Below are positions 26,139-35,213 of a stretch of DNA of 64,000 nucleotides, piece by piece (positions within the stretch are counted from its first letter, which is position 1; each line of letters starts with the position of its first letter). This stretch comes from Polaromonas sp. AER18D-145 (GTDB lineage Bacteria > Pseudomonadota > Gammaproteobacteria > Burkholderiales > Burkholderiaceae_C), in NCBI RefSeq assembly GCF_002379095.1, contig NZ_NBZV01000017.1, positions 24,012-88,011 of the forward strand, in the 5' to 3' direction. The translations under genes were made by a program, and so were the position numbers. The notes beneath the pieces were generated by a model that worked only from the letters and a program-made list of their open reading frames with translations, was not told the origin of the DNA and did no database searches.

Positions 26139-27286
26139 CGCAACCCCAGACCGCGGGCGATCAGCCCACGCAATACTTCGCGCGTGCCGCCGCGCAGTGA
26201 AAAAGTCGGCGCGAACTGCGTCACGTAGGCAAGCGTGCGCATCAGCGCCGGCGAGGCCACGTGGCGCGTGTCGCTCGCGATTGCGTCGGCAATCGCAATC
26301 GGGATGTACTGTTCGAGCTCGGTGCCCAGGTCCTTGACCAACGAGGCCTCGGTCATCGGGCTGCCGCCCGCACCGACCCGCGCGGTCACGGCCACGGACA
26401 TGGAGCGCAGCGCCGCCAGGTGGCCGACGATGCGCCCGGCCAGCGCCAGTGCCTGCTCGTCCGGCGCCCGCACATCGCGCAGGTGATCGATCCAGGTGTC
26501 AAGCAGCACCATGCTGGAATAGAGCCGCTCCGGGCCGCTGCGCTCGAACGCGAGTTCCGCGTTGACCTGCTTCCAGCCGGAGCCTTCCTCGCCGATCAGG
26601 GCGTCGTGCGGGAGTTCCACGTCATCGAAGAACACCTCGCTGAAGTGGCGGTCGCCGGTCAGGTCCTCGATCGGGCGCACGGTGACACCGGTCGCCTTCA
26701 TGTCGATCAGCAGTTGCGACAGGCCCACTTGCCGGTCCTCGGGCGTGCCCGAGGTGCGCACCAGCGCGATCATCCAGTGCGAGTGGTCGGCGTTGGTCGT
26801 CCATATCTTCTGGCCCTTCAGGCGCCAGCCGTCCGGCGTGGGCGTCGCCCTCGTGCGCACGCTGGCCAGGTCCGATCCGGACTGCGGCTCGCTCATGCCG
26901 ATGCAGAAGAAGAGCTCGCCCTTGCAGACGCGCGGCACGAAAAAGCGCCTCTGCGCCTCGGTGCCGAAGCGCAGGACCATCGGCGCGCTCTGGCGCTCCG
27001 CGATCCAGTGGGCGGAAACGGGTGCACCGCGCGCCAGCAGTTCCTCGACGAGCACGAAGCGGGCGAACGCATCGCGCCCGCCGCCGCCGTATTCCTGTGG
27101 CAAGGCCATGCCGATCCAGCCGCGCTCGCCCAGGGCGCGGCTGAAGTCCGCGTCGAAGCCGAGCCAGGAGCGCGCCCGCCGGTCGGGCGGCACGCCGCGC
27201 AGCTTCTCGTCGAGGAAGCTGCGGACTTCGGCACGGAGGGCTTCCGCCTGCAGCGGCAAGGGCTGCAGGGACAAGGTCTCGATCAC
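26135..27286 (-). CDS. acyl-CoA dehydrogenase (probable partner subunit)
   Basis: A 383-residue acyl-CoA dehydrogenase. FAD/substrate segments GMSEPQSGSDLASVRTRA and KIWTTNADHSHWMIALVR are clear. The position of the usual C-terminal catalytic Glu reads LRGGTREVLRG, with Gly instead of Glu. The start is GTG 27286 and the stop overlaps the 338-residue homologue. Together they may be one heteromeric enzyme for a bulky or branched acyl-CoA. Confidence 0.85.
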   Translation of the reverse strand: MIETLSLQPLPLQAEALRAEVRSFLDEKLRGVPPDRRARSWLGFDADFSRALGERGWIGMALPQEYGGGGRDAFARFVLVEELLARGAPVSAHWIAERQSAPMVLRFGTEAQRRFFVPRVCKGELFFCIGMSEPQSGSDLASVRTRATPTPDGWRLKGQKIWTTNADHSHWMIALVRTSGTPEDRQVGLSQLLIDMKATGVTVRPIEDLTGDRHFSEVFFDDVELPHDALIGEEGSGWKQVNAELAFERSGPERLYSSMVLLDTWIDHLRDVRAPDEQALALAGRIVGHLAALRSMSVAVTARVGAGGSPMTEASLVKDLGTELEQYIPIAIADAIASDTRHVASPALMRTLAYVTQFAPTFSLRGGTREVLRGLIARGLGLR

Positions 27287-27289
27287 GCC

Positions 27290-28312
27290 TTACTTCAGGC
27301 CGGCGCGGAAGGCGTTGAGGATCTCGGTGCCAGGCTTGCCGCGCTTGTCGAGCGTGTCGGCCCAGTCCTTGGCGACTTCCTGCGAGAGCGCAGCCAGCGT
27401 CGCCTTGTCGGCGGCGGGCAGCGGCGTGAGCTTCACGCCGGCTGCCTTCACCTTCTCGATGTCGCCCGCTTCGTCCTTTTCCACCTGCAGGCAGACGCTC
27501 TTGGTGAACTGTTCGCCCATCGTGGTGAGTTCCTGCTGGACGGCCGGCGGCAGCGACTGGAAGCGCTTCTCGCTGATGACCCAGTTGGCCACGAAGGTTC
27601 CGAAGTTCTCGCCGATGGTGCCGGCCTTCGACAGCTTGTGGATGTCATAGGGCGGCAGGCTGTTGAACGGAAACAGGACGCCGTCGATGGTACCGCGCGA
27701 GAGCGACTCATACACCTCGGGCGTGGGCATCAGCACCGGCACGGCCTTCATCTTCTTGAGCAGCAGCTCCTTGGCGGAGCCCGAAGCGCGGATCTTCATG
27801 CCCTCCACTTCCTTGAGCGTCGTAAACGGCTTGCGCGTGACGACCTGATAGGGTGGCAGCACGATGGTGAACAGCAGGCGCACGCCGTTCGGCTCGAACT
27901 CCTTCTTGGACAGCGTGCCGCCCGGCTTGGCCAGGTTCCAGTACGCCATGGTCGCCATGCACGAACCGGTGAACTGCAGCGGCAGCTCGGCGACGACGGA
28001 CAGGGGCATCTTGTCCGACACGAAGCCCGGGGCGACATAGGCGATGTCGACCACGCCCGCCTGCGTCAGCGCCAGCAGGTCCTTGGCCTTGCCCAGCTGT
28101 TCGGCCGGGTAGTACTCGAACTCGTAGCCCTTGGCGGCCGGGTTGGCCTTCAGCCGCTCGATCATCGGGAGCGTAAAGTACTTGGGCAGGTAGTGGCCGA
28201 CCGGGAACGAGTCGGCGATCTTGATCTTGACGGTTTGGGCGTGCGCCCCACCGGCGGCAAGGAGCGCCGCGGCGGCGATGGCCAGGGGCGCCTTGTGAAT
28301 GAGCTTGGACAT
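27290..28312 (-). CDS. dctP: TRAP transporter solute-binding protein, DctP family (second system)
   Basis: A 340-residue periplasmic binding protein with a 25-residue signal peptide ending AGGAHA. The mature part starts TVKIKIADSFPVGHYLPKYF. It contains VEGMKIRASGSAKELLLKK, the region carrying the carboxylate-binding Arg in the family. It follows the dctQ and dctM genes of the same system and precedes the paired dehydrogenases by three bases. Ligand likely an organic acid degraded by this operon. Confidence 0.9.
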   Translation of the reverse strand: MSKLIHKAPLAIAAAALLAAGGAHAQTVKIKIADSFPVGHYLPKYFTLPMIERLKANPAAKGYEFEYYPAEQLGKAKDLLALTQAGVVDIAYVAPGFVSDKMPLSVVAELPLQFTGSCMATMAYWNLAKPGGTLSKKEFEPNGVRLLFTIVLPPYQVVTRKPFTTLKEVEGMKIRASGSAKELLLKKMKAVPVLMPTPEVYESLSRGTIDGVLFPFNSLPPYDIHKLSKAGTIGENFGTFVANWVISEKRFQSLPPAVQQELTTMGEQFTKSVCLQVEKDEAGDIEKVKAAGVKLTPLPAADKATLAALSQEVAKDWADTLDKRGKPGTEILNAFRAGLK

Positions 28313-28355
28313 AATGTAACCTTTCGTTATGGTGAGGAAGAAAGCGGATCCGGCT

Positions 28356-29645
28356 TCAGGGCGCCATCTGTTTGGGCAGCCACAGGATGATGGAAGGGAA
28401 TGCGACCAGCACCGCCAGCAGCATCAGGTGGCTGATGACGTGCGGCCAGACCCCCGCGAAGATTTCCTGCAGGGGGCGCTTCGCGTAGCGCGCGACGACG
28501 AAGACGTTGAGCCCCACCGGTGGCGTCACGAGGCCGACCTCGGCGACGACGATGACGATGACGCCGAACCACACCGGATCGAACCCCAACGCCTTGATCA
28601 GGGGCAGCACGACCGGCACCGTGAGGATCAGGATGGCGACCTGGTCCATCAGGCAGCCCAGGACGAGGTAGCCGAACAGGATGATCACCAGCACCATCCA
28701 GGGCGACACGCCGAGCGAGCCGACCCAGTCCACGATCATCTGCGTGCTCTGGGTCAGGGTCAGAAAGTAGCCGAAGATCTTGGCGCAGACGATGATCATG
28801 ATGATCATGCAGCTCGCATGCGCCGCGTGCGTGAGCGCCTTGGCTAGGCTCTTGCGGTTGACCGTTCCCTCCTTGATCGCCAGAAGGAAGGCCCCGAAGG
28901 CGCCGATGCCCGAGGCCTCGGTCGGCGTGGCGATGCCGCTGTAGATGACGCCGGTGACGGCCATGAAGAGCACCAGCATCGGGCCGACGACCTTCAGCGA
29001 GCGGATCTTCTCCATCATCGTGTAGGCCTGCCCGCGGGGCGCCGAGGACGGGTCGATGAGGACCAGCGCCCAGACCGTGGCCATGATCGTGAGGGTCACG
29101 AGGATGCCGGGAATCACGCCCCCAATGAGGAGCTGGCCGATGTTGACGTCGGCAATGATGCCGTACAGCACCAGGGCGATGCTGGGGGGAATCAGCATCG
29201 CCAGCGTCCCGGAGATGGCGACCACGCCACCTGCGAGCTTGGGGTCGTAGCCTTGCTTGAGCATGGCCGGCATCGTGGTCGACGAGAGGGTTGCCGCGGA
29301 GGCGGTGCTCGAGCCGGAAATCGCGCCGAAGCCGGCCCCGGCGAGCGCGGTGGCCATGCCCAGCCCGCCCGGTACGCGGCCCACCCAGGTCTTGGCGGCG
29401 TGGAAGAGGCCGTCCGCCACCCCGCTCAGGATGACGAACTCCGCCATCAGGATGAACATGGGAACAGAGATCAGTTCGTAGCTGCCCGCGGTGGACAAGG
29501 GGGTCGTCGTGATGACGCCCGCCAGCACGTCGAGCCCGCCGATCATGAACAGGCCCAGGCTGCCCGCGATCGCCAGCGAGAATGCGACCGGCGTCCCGAG
29601 CGCCAGCAGAGCAAACAGCAGGAGGGTAATACCGGCAGCGATCAT
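28356..29645 (-). CDS. dctM: TRAP transporter large permease, DctM family (second system)
   Basis: A 429-residue polytopic protein of normal DctM length. FGAISGSSTASAATLSSTTM and MLIPPSIALVLYGIIADVNI are typical DctM segments. It overlaps dctQ by four bases (ATGA). With the dctQ and dctP genes on either side it forms a complete sodium-driven uptake system, the second in this window. Confidence 0.9.
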   Translation of the reverse strand: MIAAGITLLLFALLALGTPVAFSLAIAGSLGLFMIGGLDVLAGVITTTPLSTAGSYELISVPMFILMAEFVILSGVADGLFHAAKTWVGRVPGGLGMATALAGAGFGAISGSSTASAATLSSTTMPAMLKQGYDPKLAGGVVAISGTLAMLIPPSIALVLYGIIADVNIGQLLIGGVIPGILVTLTIMATVWALVLIDPSSAPRGQAYTMMEKIRSLKVVGPMLVLFMAVTGVIYSGIATPTEASGIGAFGAFLLAIKEGTVNRKSLAKALTHAAHASCMIIMIIVCAKIFGYFLTLTQSTQMIVDWVGSLGVSPWMVLVIILFGYLVLGCLMDQVAILILTVPVVLPLIKALGFDPVWFGVIVIVVAEVGLVTPPVGLNVFVVARYAKRPLQEIFAGVWPHVISHLMLLAVLVAFPSIILWLPKQMAP

Positions 29646-30205
29646 TGCGCCGTCTCCTCGGTGCCGGCGATGGGTGGCAGCGCCAGCAGCTCGCGACCGC
29701 TCGCGAGCGTGCCCAGGTAGCCGATGGCGTTGAGGATCAAGCGGATCGTGAGCAGGCCGAACCCGATCGGCAGCATGATGCTGATCGTCCAGGTCGGGAC
29801 CGCCAGACCGCTTGTCGATTCGGCCGCTGTCGCGAGGTCGGCCATCGTGTTGCGCGCCGAGACCCAGGTGCAGATGGCGAACGCGGGGATCGAGACCAGC
29901 GTGGCGACCGCCTCGAAGACATACCGCGCACGGGGGCTGATGTAGTTGTGGACGATGTCGACAGACACGTGGGCGTGGGCCTTGAGGGTGTGCGACACCG
30001 CGAAGAAGAAGAGCCCCGGCATCAGGTAGCTGGAGACCACTTCATAGGCCCACTGGATGGGCGCGTTGAAGAGGTAGCGCAGGGACACGTCCGCCACGAC
30101 GATGAACATCAGCGCGAAAAGCATTGCGCAGCCGACGAACATCACGACGTTGTCGATTGCATCGACGCCACCGCGGATCGTTTGGTAAGCAATTGGTTTT
30201 GTCAT
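29642..30205 (-). CDS. dctQ: TRAP transporter small permease, DctQ family (second system)
   Basis: A 187-residue protein with four hydrophobic segments. FIVVADVSLRYLFNAPIQW near residue 35 is the DctQ signature, with the Arg-Tyr-Leu-Phe-Asn pattern. It follows the crotonase gene by nine bases with a GAGG-type ribosome site. It pairs with the overlapping dctM. Confidence 0.87.
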   Translation of the reverse strand: MTKPIAYQTIRGGVDAIDNVVMFVGCAMLFALMFIVVADVSLRYLFNAPIQWAYEVVSSYLMPGLFFFAVSHTLKAHAHVSVDIVHNYISPRARYVFEAVATLVSIPAFAICTWVSARNTMADLATAAESTSGLAVPTWTISIMLPIGFGLLTIRLILNAIGYLGTLASGRELLALPPIAGTEETAQ

Positions 30206-30214
30206 CCGTTTTCC

Positions 30215-31006
30215 TCAACGCCCTTTCCAGGCGGGTGTTCTTTTTTCTCGGAATGCGCGAGGACCCTCCTGGGCGTCCTCGCTCAGGTAAACCTTCTCGA
30301 AAAGGTGCGTCGCCGCACGCTGCGCGGCGGAGCGCCCCATCTCGTTAGACAGGTAGACGAGTTCGCGGGCGGCCCGCACCGTCAGCGGCGCGTTGGCGGC
30401 GATTCTTGCGGCCATCGCCATGGCGCGCGGCAGGACTTGTAGCCCCGGCACCACGTGATTCACGAACCCGATCTCGTACGCACGCTGCGCAGTAATCGGC
30501 TCGGCCGTCAGCAGCAATTCCATCACGGCCCGCTGCTGCACCATGCTCATGAGCGGCGCTGCCCAGGGCATGCCGCGTCCCACCCGCGCCTCGGTGATGC
30601 CGAAAGTCGCGTGGTCGGCGGCGATGCACAGGTCGCACATCTGGGCCAGCAGCCAGCCGCCCGCGAAGGCCAGCCCGTTCACGGCGGCGATGGTGGGCTT
30701 GGTCACCCGGATGCTGTCACCTATGATCGGCAGGAAACCCGGCGGCGGCACCGCCAGACCCGATTCGGCGGCCTCCTTCAAGTCCATGCCGGCGCAAAAG
30801 GCCTGGTCCCCGGTTGCGGTGAGGATGGCGACCAGCGCCGAGTCGTCCTGCTCGAAGCGCTCGAATGCAGTGAAGAGGCCGGAGCGCACTTCGCCGCTGA
30901 TCGCGTTGCGCTGGTCGGGCCGGTTGATCCGGATCACGACCACGGACCCGTGCTGCTCGTAAAGCAGGCTCGGATTGATCGCTTCTATGCTTCCGGGCGC
31001 GTTCAT
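30215..31006 (-). CDS. enoyl-CoA hydratase/isomerase (crotonase) family
   Basis: A 263-residue crotonase. Oxyanion-hole segments are AFCAGMDLKEAAE and AVNGLAFAGGWLLAQMCD. The first catalytic Glu of classical hydratases is replaced by Leu (AGGWLL), whereas the second is kept in FGITEARVGRGMP. The same pattern occurs in the homologue at 39843-40604 and in the dead copy at 15650-16204, so these form a subfamily whose reaction may not be simple hydration. ATG 31006 overlaps the MaoC stop. Confidence 0.87.
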   Translation of the reverse strand: MNAPGSIEAINPSLLYEQHGSVVVIRINRPDQRNAISGEVRSGLFTAFERFEQDDSALVAILTATGDQAFCAGMDLKEAAESGLAVPPPGFLPIIGDSIRVTKPTIAAVNGLAFAGGWLLAQMCDLCIAADHATFGITEARVGRGMPWAAPLMSMVQQRAVMELLLTAEPITAQRAYEIGFVNHVVPGLQVLPRAMAMAARIAANAPLTVRAARELVYLSNEMGRSAAQRAATHLFEKVYLSEDAQEGPRAFREKRTPAWKGR

Positions 31007-31461
31007 GCAGTCACTACCTTGCGCCGCATCATGGCCGTGCGCCGGCAGACAGCCACGATCTCGCCGCGCTGGTTCAGACCCGTGTGCTCGAACTCGACCA
31101 GACCGGTGTCGGGGCGCGACTTGCTGGCACGCACCGACACCACGCGGGTGCGGGCCTTGAGCGTATCGCCATGGAACACGGGCTTGGGAAAACGCACGTC
31201 GGTCATGCCCAGGTTGGCTACCGTCGTGCCCATGGTCGTGTCGTTCACCGTCATGCCAACCAGGATACCCAATGTGTACAGGCTGTTGAAAAGGCGCTGG
31301 CCCCATTCGGTGCCGGCGGAAAAATGGGCGTCCAGGTGCAGCGGCTGCGGATTCATCGTCAGGAGGCTGAACAGCGTGTTGTCCATTTCCGTGACGGTGC
31401 GCGACCAGTCGTGCATGAATTCTTGGCCCTCAAAAAATTCCTCGAAATGCAATCCTGCCAT
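31003..31461 (-). CDS. MaoC-family acyl-CoA hydratase
   Basis: A 152-residue hot-dog protein. LLTMNPQPLHLDAHFS carries the conserved His and Asp of MaoC-type hydratases. It is paralogous to the gene at 37-540 and to the fragment at 16201-16270. It lies between the racemase and the crotonase in the same operon, fitting hydration of a 2-enoyl-CoA. It is preceded by an AGGGAGG-type ribosome site. Confidence 0.87.
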   Translation of the reverse strand: MAGLHFEEFFEGQEFMHDWSRTVTEMDNTLFSLLTMNPQPLHLDAHFSAGTEWGQRLFNSLYTLGILVGMTVNDTTMGTTVANLGMTDVRFPKPVFHGDTLKARTRVVSVRASKSRPDTGLVEFEHTGLNQRGEIVAVCRRTAMMRRKVVTA

Positions 31462-31471
31462 GTTGTCCCTC

Positions 31472-32644
31472 CTATGTCTTCAGGTCATACCCGCAGCCCG
31501 TAAGTTCGCCCCGCGGGACGCCCCAGGCCGCTGCCCATTCCTCACCACCGTCTTGCCCAGGCGGCTCGGGCAGGTCGGGGACGGTGGCGCTGAAACGTGG
31601 TGCCGGCGCCGGCTGGACGACGCCCGCGATCTCGATGAAATTGCGGCGCGCGGCGCTGTGCGGATGTCGTGGCGCTTCGGTCGGCGAGAGCACGGGCGCG
31701 AAGCAGCTGTCGCTGCCTTCGAGAATTTCGCACCACTGCGCGCGGGTTCGTGTTTCGAAGATCGCCGTCAGGCGCCCACGCAAGTGCGGCCAGTTCGCCC
31801 GATCGTCGAAAGCGGTCAGGTCCAGCGCGTCGATGCCGGCCTCAGCGAGCTTTTTTCGAAACACCTGCTGGAACTTCGCCTCGATCGGCGCCAGGCTGAC
31901 GTACTCACCGTCGGCGCAGCGATATACATCGTAAAAGGGCGCGCCAGAGTCCAGCAGATTGGTGCCGCGCGGGCCCTTTTGAAGCCCGGCGGCGATGAGC
32001 CCGTGCAACGGCGTCATCAGCGCACCCACACCATCAACCATCGCCGCGTCGACTACCTGCCCTTGCCCAGTGGCGCGGGCATGGAGCACCGCGCTCACCA
32101 TGCCGAAGGCCAGCATCAGGCCGCCACCCCCGTAGTCGGCGACCAGATTCAACGGCGGCGTCGGCGGGCCGCCTTCACGGCCGATCGCATGCAGCGCGCC
32201 GGTGAGCGCCAGGTAGTTGAGATCGTGGCCCGCGGCGTGCGCGAGCGGGCCTTCTTGGCCGAAGCCGGTCATGCGGCCGTAGATGAGTTTCGGATTGTCG
32301 GCCAGGCACACATCAGGGCCGAGGCCGAGGCGCTCCATCGTCCGGGGACGGAATCCTTCAATGAGCGCATCCGCCCGCGCCACAATGCTGCGAGCCAGAG
32401 CCAGGCCAGCCCCGCCCTTCAAGTCGACGCGCATGGACCGCTTGCCGCGTTGCAGCAGGTCGAACTGCGGAGGGCGCGGAATACCCAGGCTGCTGGGCTC
32501 GGTGCGGTCCAGGCGCAGCACCTGCGCCCCCAGGTCGGCCAGCAGCATGCCGCAGAACGGCGCCGGGCCGATGCCCGCGAACTCGACGACGCGCAGCCCT
32601 GCCAAGGGGCCGCTTCGCGCAAGGTCGTGCGTGCCGGCTGCCAT
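31472..32644 (-). CDS. alpha-methylacyl-CoA racemase-like CaiB/BaiF protein
   Basis: A 390-residue member of the CaiB/BaiF superfamily with racemase rather than transferase features: AAGHDLNYLALTGAL with the catalytic His, NLVADYGGGGLMLAFGM with the catalytic Asp, and a Glu in SLAPIEAKFQQVF. These match the His/Asp/Glu set known from the mycobacterial racemase. It would interconvert the 2-methyl epimers of an acyl-CoA so that the dehydrogenase can act. The operon gives it acyl-CoA dehydrogenase, MaoC and crotonase partners. Confidence 0.85.
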   Translation of the reverse strand: MAAGTHDLARSGPLAGLRVVEFAGIGPAPFCGMLLADLGAQVLRLDRTEPSSLGIPRPPQFDLLQRGKRSMRVDLKGGAGLALARSIVARADALIEGFRPRTMERLGLGPDVCLADNPKLIYGRMTGFGQEGPLAHAAGHDLNYLALTGALHAIGREGGPPTPPLNLVADYGGGGLMLAFGMVSAVLHARATGQGQVVDAAMVDGVGALMTPLHGLIAAGLQKGPRGTNLLDSGAPFYDVYRCADGEYVSLAPIEAKFQQVFRKKLAEAGIDALDLTAFDDRANWPHLRGRLTAIFETRTRAQWCEILEGSDSCFAPVLSPTEAPRHPHSAARRNFIEIAGVVQPAPAPRFSATVPDLPEPPGQDGGEEWAAAWGVPRGELTGCGYDLKT

Positions 32645-32648
32645 GGGG

Positions 32649-33815
32649 TCAGTACGACTTCGGCAAGCCGAGCACCCGCTCGGCGATGTAACAAAGCACC
32701 AGCTGCGGGCTGATCGGCGCGATACGCGGGATCAGCGATTCGCGCAGGTAGCGCTCGACGTGGTATTCCTTCGCATAGCCGAAGCCACCGTGCGTCATCA
32801 CTGCCTGCTGGCAGGCATTGAAGCCCGCCTCGCCCGCCAGGAACTTCGCCGCATTGGCGCTCGCGCCGCAGTCCTTGCCGCTGTCGTACTCCCACGCCGC
32901 CCTCATCACCATGAGGTTGGCCGCCTCCAGTTCCATCCAGTTCTGCGCGAGCGGGTGCTGGATGCCCTGGTTCATGCCAATGGGGCGGTTGAAGACGTTG
33001 CGATCCTTGGCGTAGGCCGTGGCGCGCTGCAGAGCCACACGGCCCAGCCCCACGGCCTCGGCCGCGATCAGCACGCGCTCCGGGTTCATGCCATGCAGGA
33101 TGTATTCGAACCCACGACCTTCCTCGCCGATCAGGTTCTCCGCAGGGATTTCGAAGTCCTCGAAGAAAAGTTCGTTGGAATCGACGCACTTGCGTCCCAT
33201 CTTCTCGATCTCGTGCACCGTGACCCGGCTGCGGTCGAACGGCGTGTAGAAGAGGCTCAGGCCGTGCGTGGGCTTCTTGACCTCTTCCAGCGGCGTGGTG
33301 CGTGCCAGCAGCAGAATGTTGTCGGCCACCTTGGCGGTCGAGATCCAGACCTTCTGACCGTTGACGACATAGCGGTCGCCCTTCTTGACCGCGCGCAGTT
33401 TCAGTTGCGTCGTGTTCAGGCCCGTGTTCGGCTCGGTCACGCCGAAGCAACTCTTGGCCTCGCCCCGCGCCACCGGCGGCAGCATGCGGCGCCGCTGTTC
33501 CTCGTTGCCGAAGACGGCCACCGGGTTCAGACCGAACAGGTTGATGTGCACGGACGACGCGGCCGACATGCCGCCGCCCGACTGGGTGATGGCTTGCATC
33601 ATGATGGCCGCCTCGGTCACGCCCAGCCCGGCCCCGCCGTATTCCTCACCGATGCACATGCCCAGCCAGCCATCGTCGGCCAGCGCCCGGTAGAGCTCTT
33701 CGGGGAAGCGCCCGTCATGGTCGCGGTCAAACCAGTACTGGTCATCGAATTGCGCGCAGATGCGCGCGATGGCCTCACGGATGCTTTCCTGTTGTTCGCT
33801 CAGTTCGAAATTCAC
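32649..33815 (-). CDS. acyl-CoA dehydrogenase
   Basis: A 388-residue acyl-CoA dehydrogenase. CFGVTEPNTGLNTTQLKLRA and GRKCVDSNELFFEDFEIPAE are normal. The C-terminal site that usually holds the catalytic GEGT reads PRIAPISPQ, so the base must be supplied from another position or the enzyme does something else. It starts with GTG 33815, overlapping the CoA-transferase stop. The next gene, the racemase, starts four bases after its stop. Confidence 0.88.
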   Translation of the reverse strand: MNFELSEQQESIREAIARICAQFDDQYWFDRDHDGRFPEELYRALADDGWLGMCIGEEYGGAGLGVTEAAIMMQAITQSGGGMSAASSVHINLFGLNPVAVFGNEEQRRRMLPPVARGEAKSCFGVTEPNTGLNTTQLKLRAVKKGDRYVVNGQKVWISTAKVADNILLLARTTPLEEVKKPTHGLSLFYTPFDRSRVTVHEIEKMGRKCVDSNELFFEDFEIPAENLIGEEGRGFEYILHGMNPERVLIAAEAVGLGRVALQRATAYAKDRNVFNRPIGMNQGIQHPLAQNWMELEAANLMVMRAAWEYDSGKDCGASANAAKFLAGEAGFNACQQAVMTHGGFGYAKEYHVERYLRESLIPRIAPISPQLVLCYIAERVLGLPKSY

Positions 33816-35038
33816 GCTGTGTTTTCCTTGGAAGAGGGAGCCGGCGGGGCCTGCACGGCGCCGCTGGCGAGAAACGAATCAATTTCCTCGGCGCTGTAGC
33901 CGGCCTGGCGCAGAATCTCCACGCTGTGCTCACCCTGGCTGGGCGCATGCTTGATGGGGCCGGTCGGCGTGCCGAAGAAGCTGACAGGGGCGCGCATCGA
34001 GCGGATGGTGCCCTCGGTGGGGTGCTCCACCGTAGTAAAAAACCGGGTGGCGGTGAGGTGCGGATCCTCGAGCACGCTCTCGAAGTCGTGCATCGGCATC
34101 ATCGGGATGTCGGCCTCTTCCAGCACGCGCATCCATTCGGCCGTCGTGCGCTCCCCGAAGATGTCCGAGAGCCGCTCGTAGACGAAGTCGATGTTGCGCG
34201 AACGGTTCGCGAACGTGGCAAAGCGCGCGTCTTCCTTTTGCAGGGACTCGCGGCCGATGGCGCGCAGAAAACCTTCCCACTGTTTGTCGTTGTAGACAAG
34301 GGCGCAGATGTAGCCGTCCTTCGTACGGTAAGGACGCCGGTACGGCGAAAGCTGCCGCGCGTAGCCACCACCGTCGAGCGGAGGCTCGTACGTCAGGCCG
34401 CCGAGGTGGTCGCCGAGCACGAAGCCCACCATGGTCTCGAACATCGGGATGTCCACGCGCTGTCCACGGCCGGTGCGGCCCCGCGCGATCAGGCTGGCAA
34501 GGATGCCGCCCACCGCCGTGATGCCAACGATGCGATCCGCCATCGCCGTGGGCACATAGCGGGGCGTGCCGTCGCTGGCGCGGGCAATCAGGTACGAGAG
34601 CGTGGACGCACCCTGTATCAGGTCGTCGTAGGCGGGCCGCGCGGCATAGGGGCCATCCTGGCCGAAGCCGAAGAGGCCGGCGTAGACGATGCGCGGATTG
34701 ATCTTTTCCACGGCCTCGTAATCCAGGCCGAGACGCGCCATCGCTTGCGGGCGCACGTTGTAGACCAGCACGTCCGCTTCGGCGATGAGTCGATGAAGCA
34801 CCGCGATGCCTTCGGGACGCTTCAGGTCCAGCGAGAGCGATCGCTTGTTGCGGTTGGTGTTAAGGAAGATGGGCCCCATGTCGTCATGGCGAGCAGGCCC
34901 GATCTGGCGCACGACGTCCCCTTGTGGCGCCTCGACCTTGATCACGTCGGCGCCCATGTCGCCGAGCGCCTGCGTGGCGAACGGGCCCATGAGGACCGAC
35001 GTCATGTCGATGATGCGAATGCCGTGCAAGGGTCCCAT
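33812..35038 (-). CDS. CaiB/BaiF family CoA-transferase
   Basis: A class III CoA-transferase of 408 residues from ATG 35038 (MGPLHGIRIIDMTSVLMGPF). The catalytic Asp is expected in PTAMADRIVGITAVGG. Alternative in-frame ATGs at 35110 and 35098 would add an atypical N-terminal tail; none has a clear ribosome site. It is the first gene of the region 4 run and presumably activates the imported acid to its CoA ester. Confidence 0.85.
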   Translation of the reverse strand: MGPLHGIRIIDMTSVLMGPFATQALGDMGADVIKVEAPQGDVVRQIGPARHDDMGPIFLNTNRNKRSLSLDLKRPEGIAVLHRLIAEADVLVYNVRPQAMARLGLDYEAVEKINPRIVYAGLFGFGQDGPYAARPAYDDLIQGASTLSYLIARASDGTPRYVPTAMADRIVGITAVGGILASLIARGRTGRGQRVDIPMFETMVGFVLGDHLGGLTYEPPLDGGGYARQLSPYRRPYRTKDGYICALVYNDKQWEGFLRAIGRESLQKEDARFATFANRSRNIDFVYERLSDIFGERTTAEWMRVLEEADIPMMPMHDFESVLEDPHLTATRFFTTVEHPTEGTIRSMRAPVSFFGTPTGPIKHAPSQGEHSVEILRQAGYSAEEIDSFLASGAVQAPPAPSSKENTA

Positions 35039-35213
35039 CGGGGCGTATTCTCGTGGTTGAGGGAAGGTTAAATTCAACAGGCTGACATCATTGTTCATAC
35101 CAGTGGACATTTTGTCAATAGGGTATTCACCGATCAATGGTGGAATTCTCTAGTGAAAGTGGCCTGAGATAGCGAGCATACATCGCCATGGCTAGAATTC
35201 ATATTCATATACC

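Noticed and set aside
26261..28390. A 709-codon open frame on the + strand opposite the dehydrogenase and dctP genes
   Set aside because: It is antisense to two well-supported genes, its translation is His/Arg-rich without any domain, and long antisense open frames are expected in GC-rich DNA.
30455..32713. A 752-codon open frame on the + strand opposite the crotonase, MaoC and racemase genes
   Set aside because: Same reasons: antisense to clear genes, biased composition, no recognisable family.
30215..35038. Benzylsuccinate-type (BbsEFGH) pathway, because two CaiB-like genes flank a dehydrogenase and a crotonase
   Set aside because: One of the two CaiB-like proteins has the His/Asp/Glu pattern of alpha-methylacyl-CoA racemase, so it is unlikely to be half of a two-subunit CoA-transferase.
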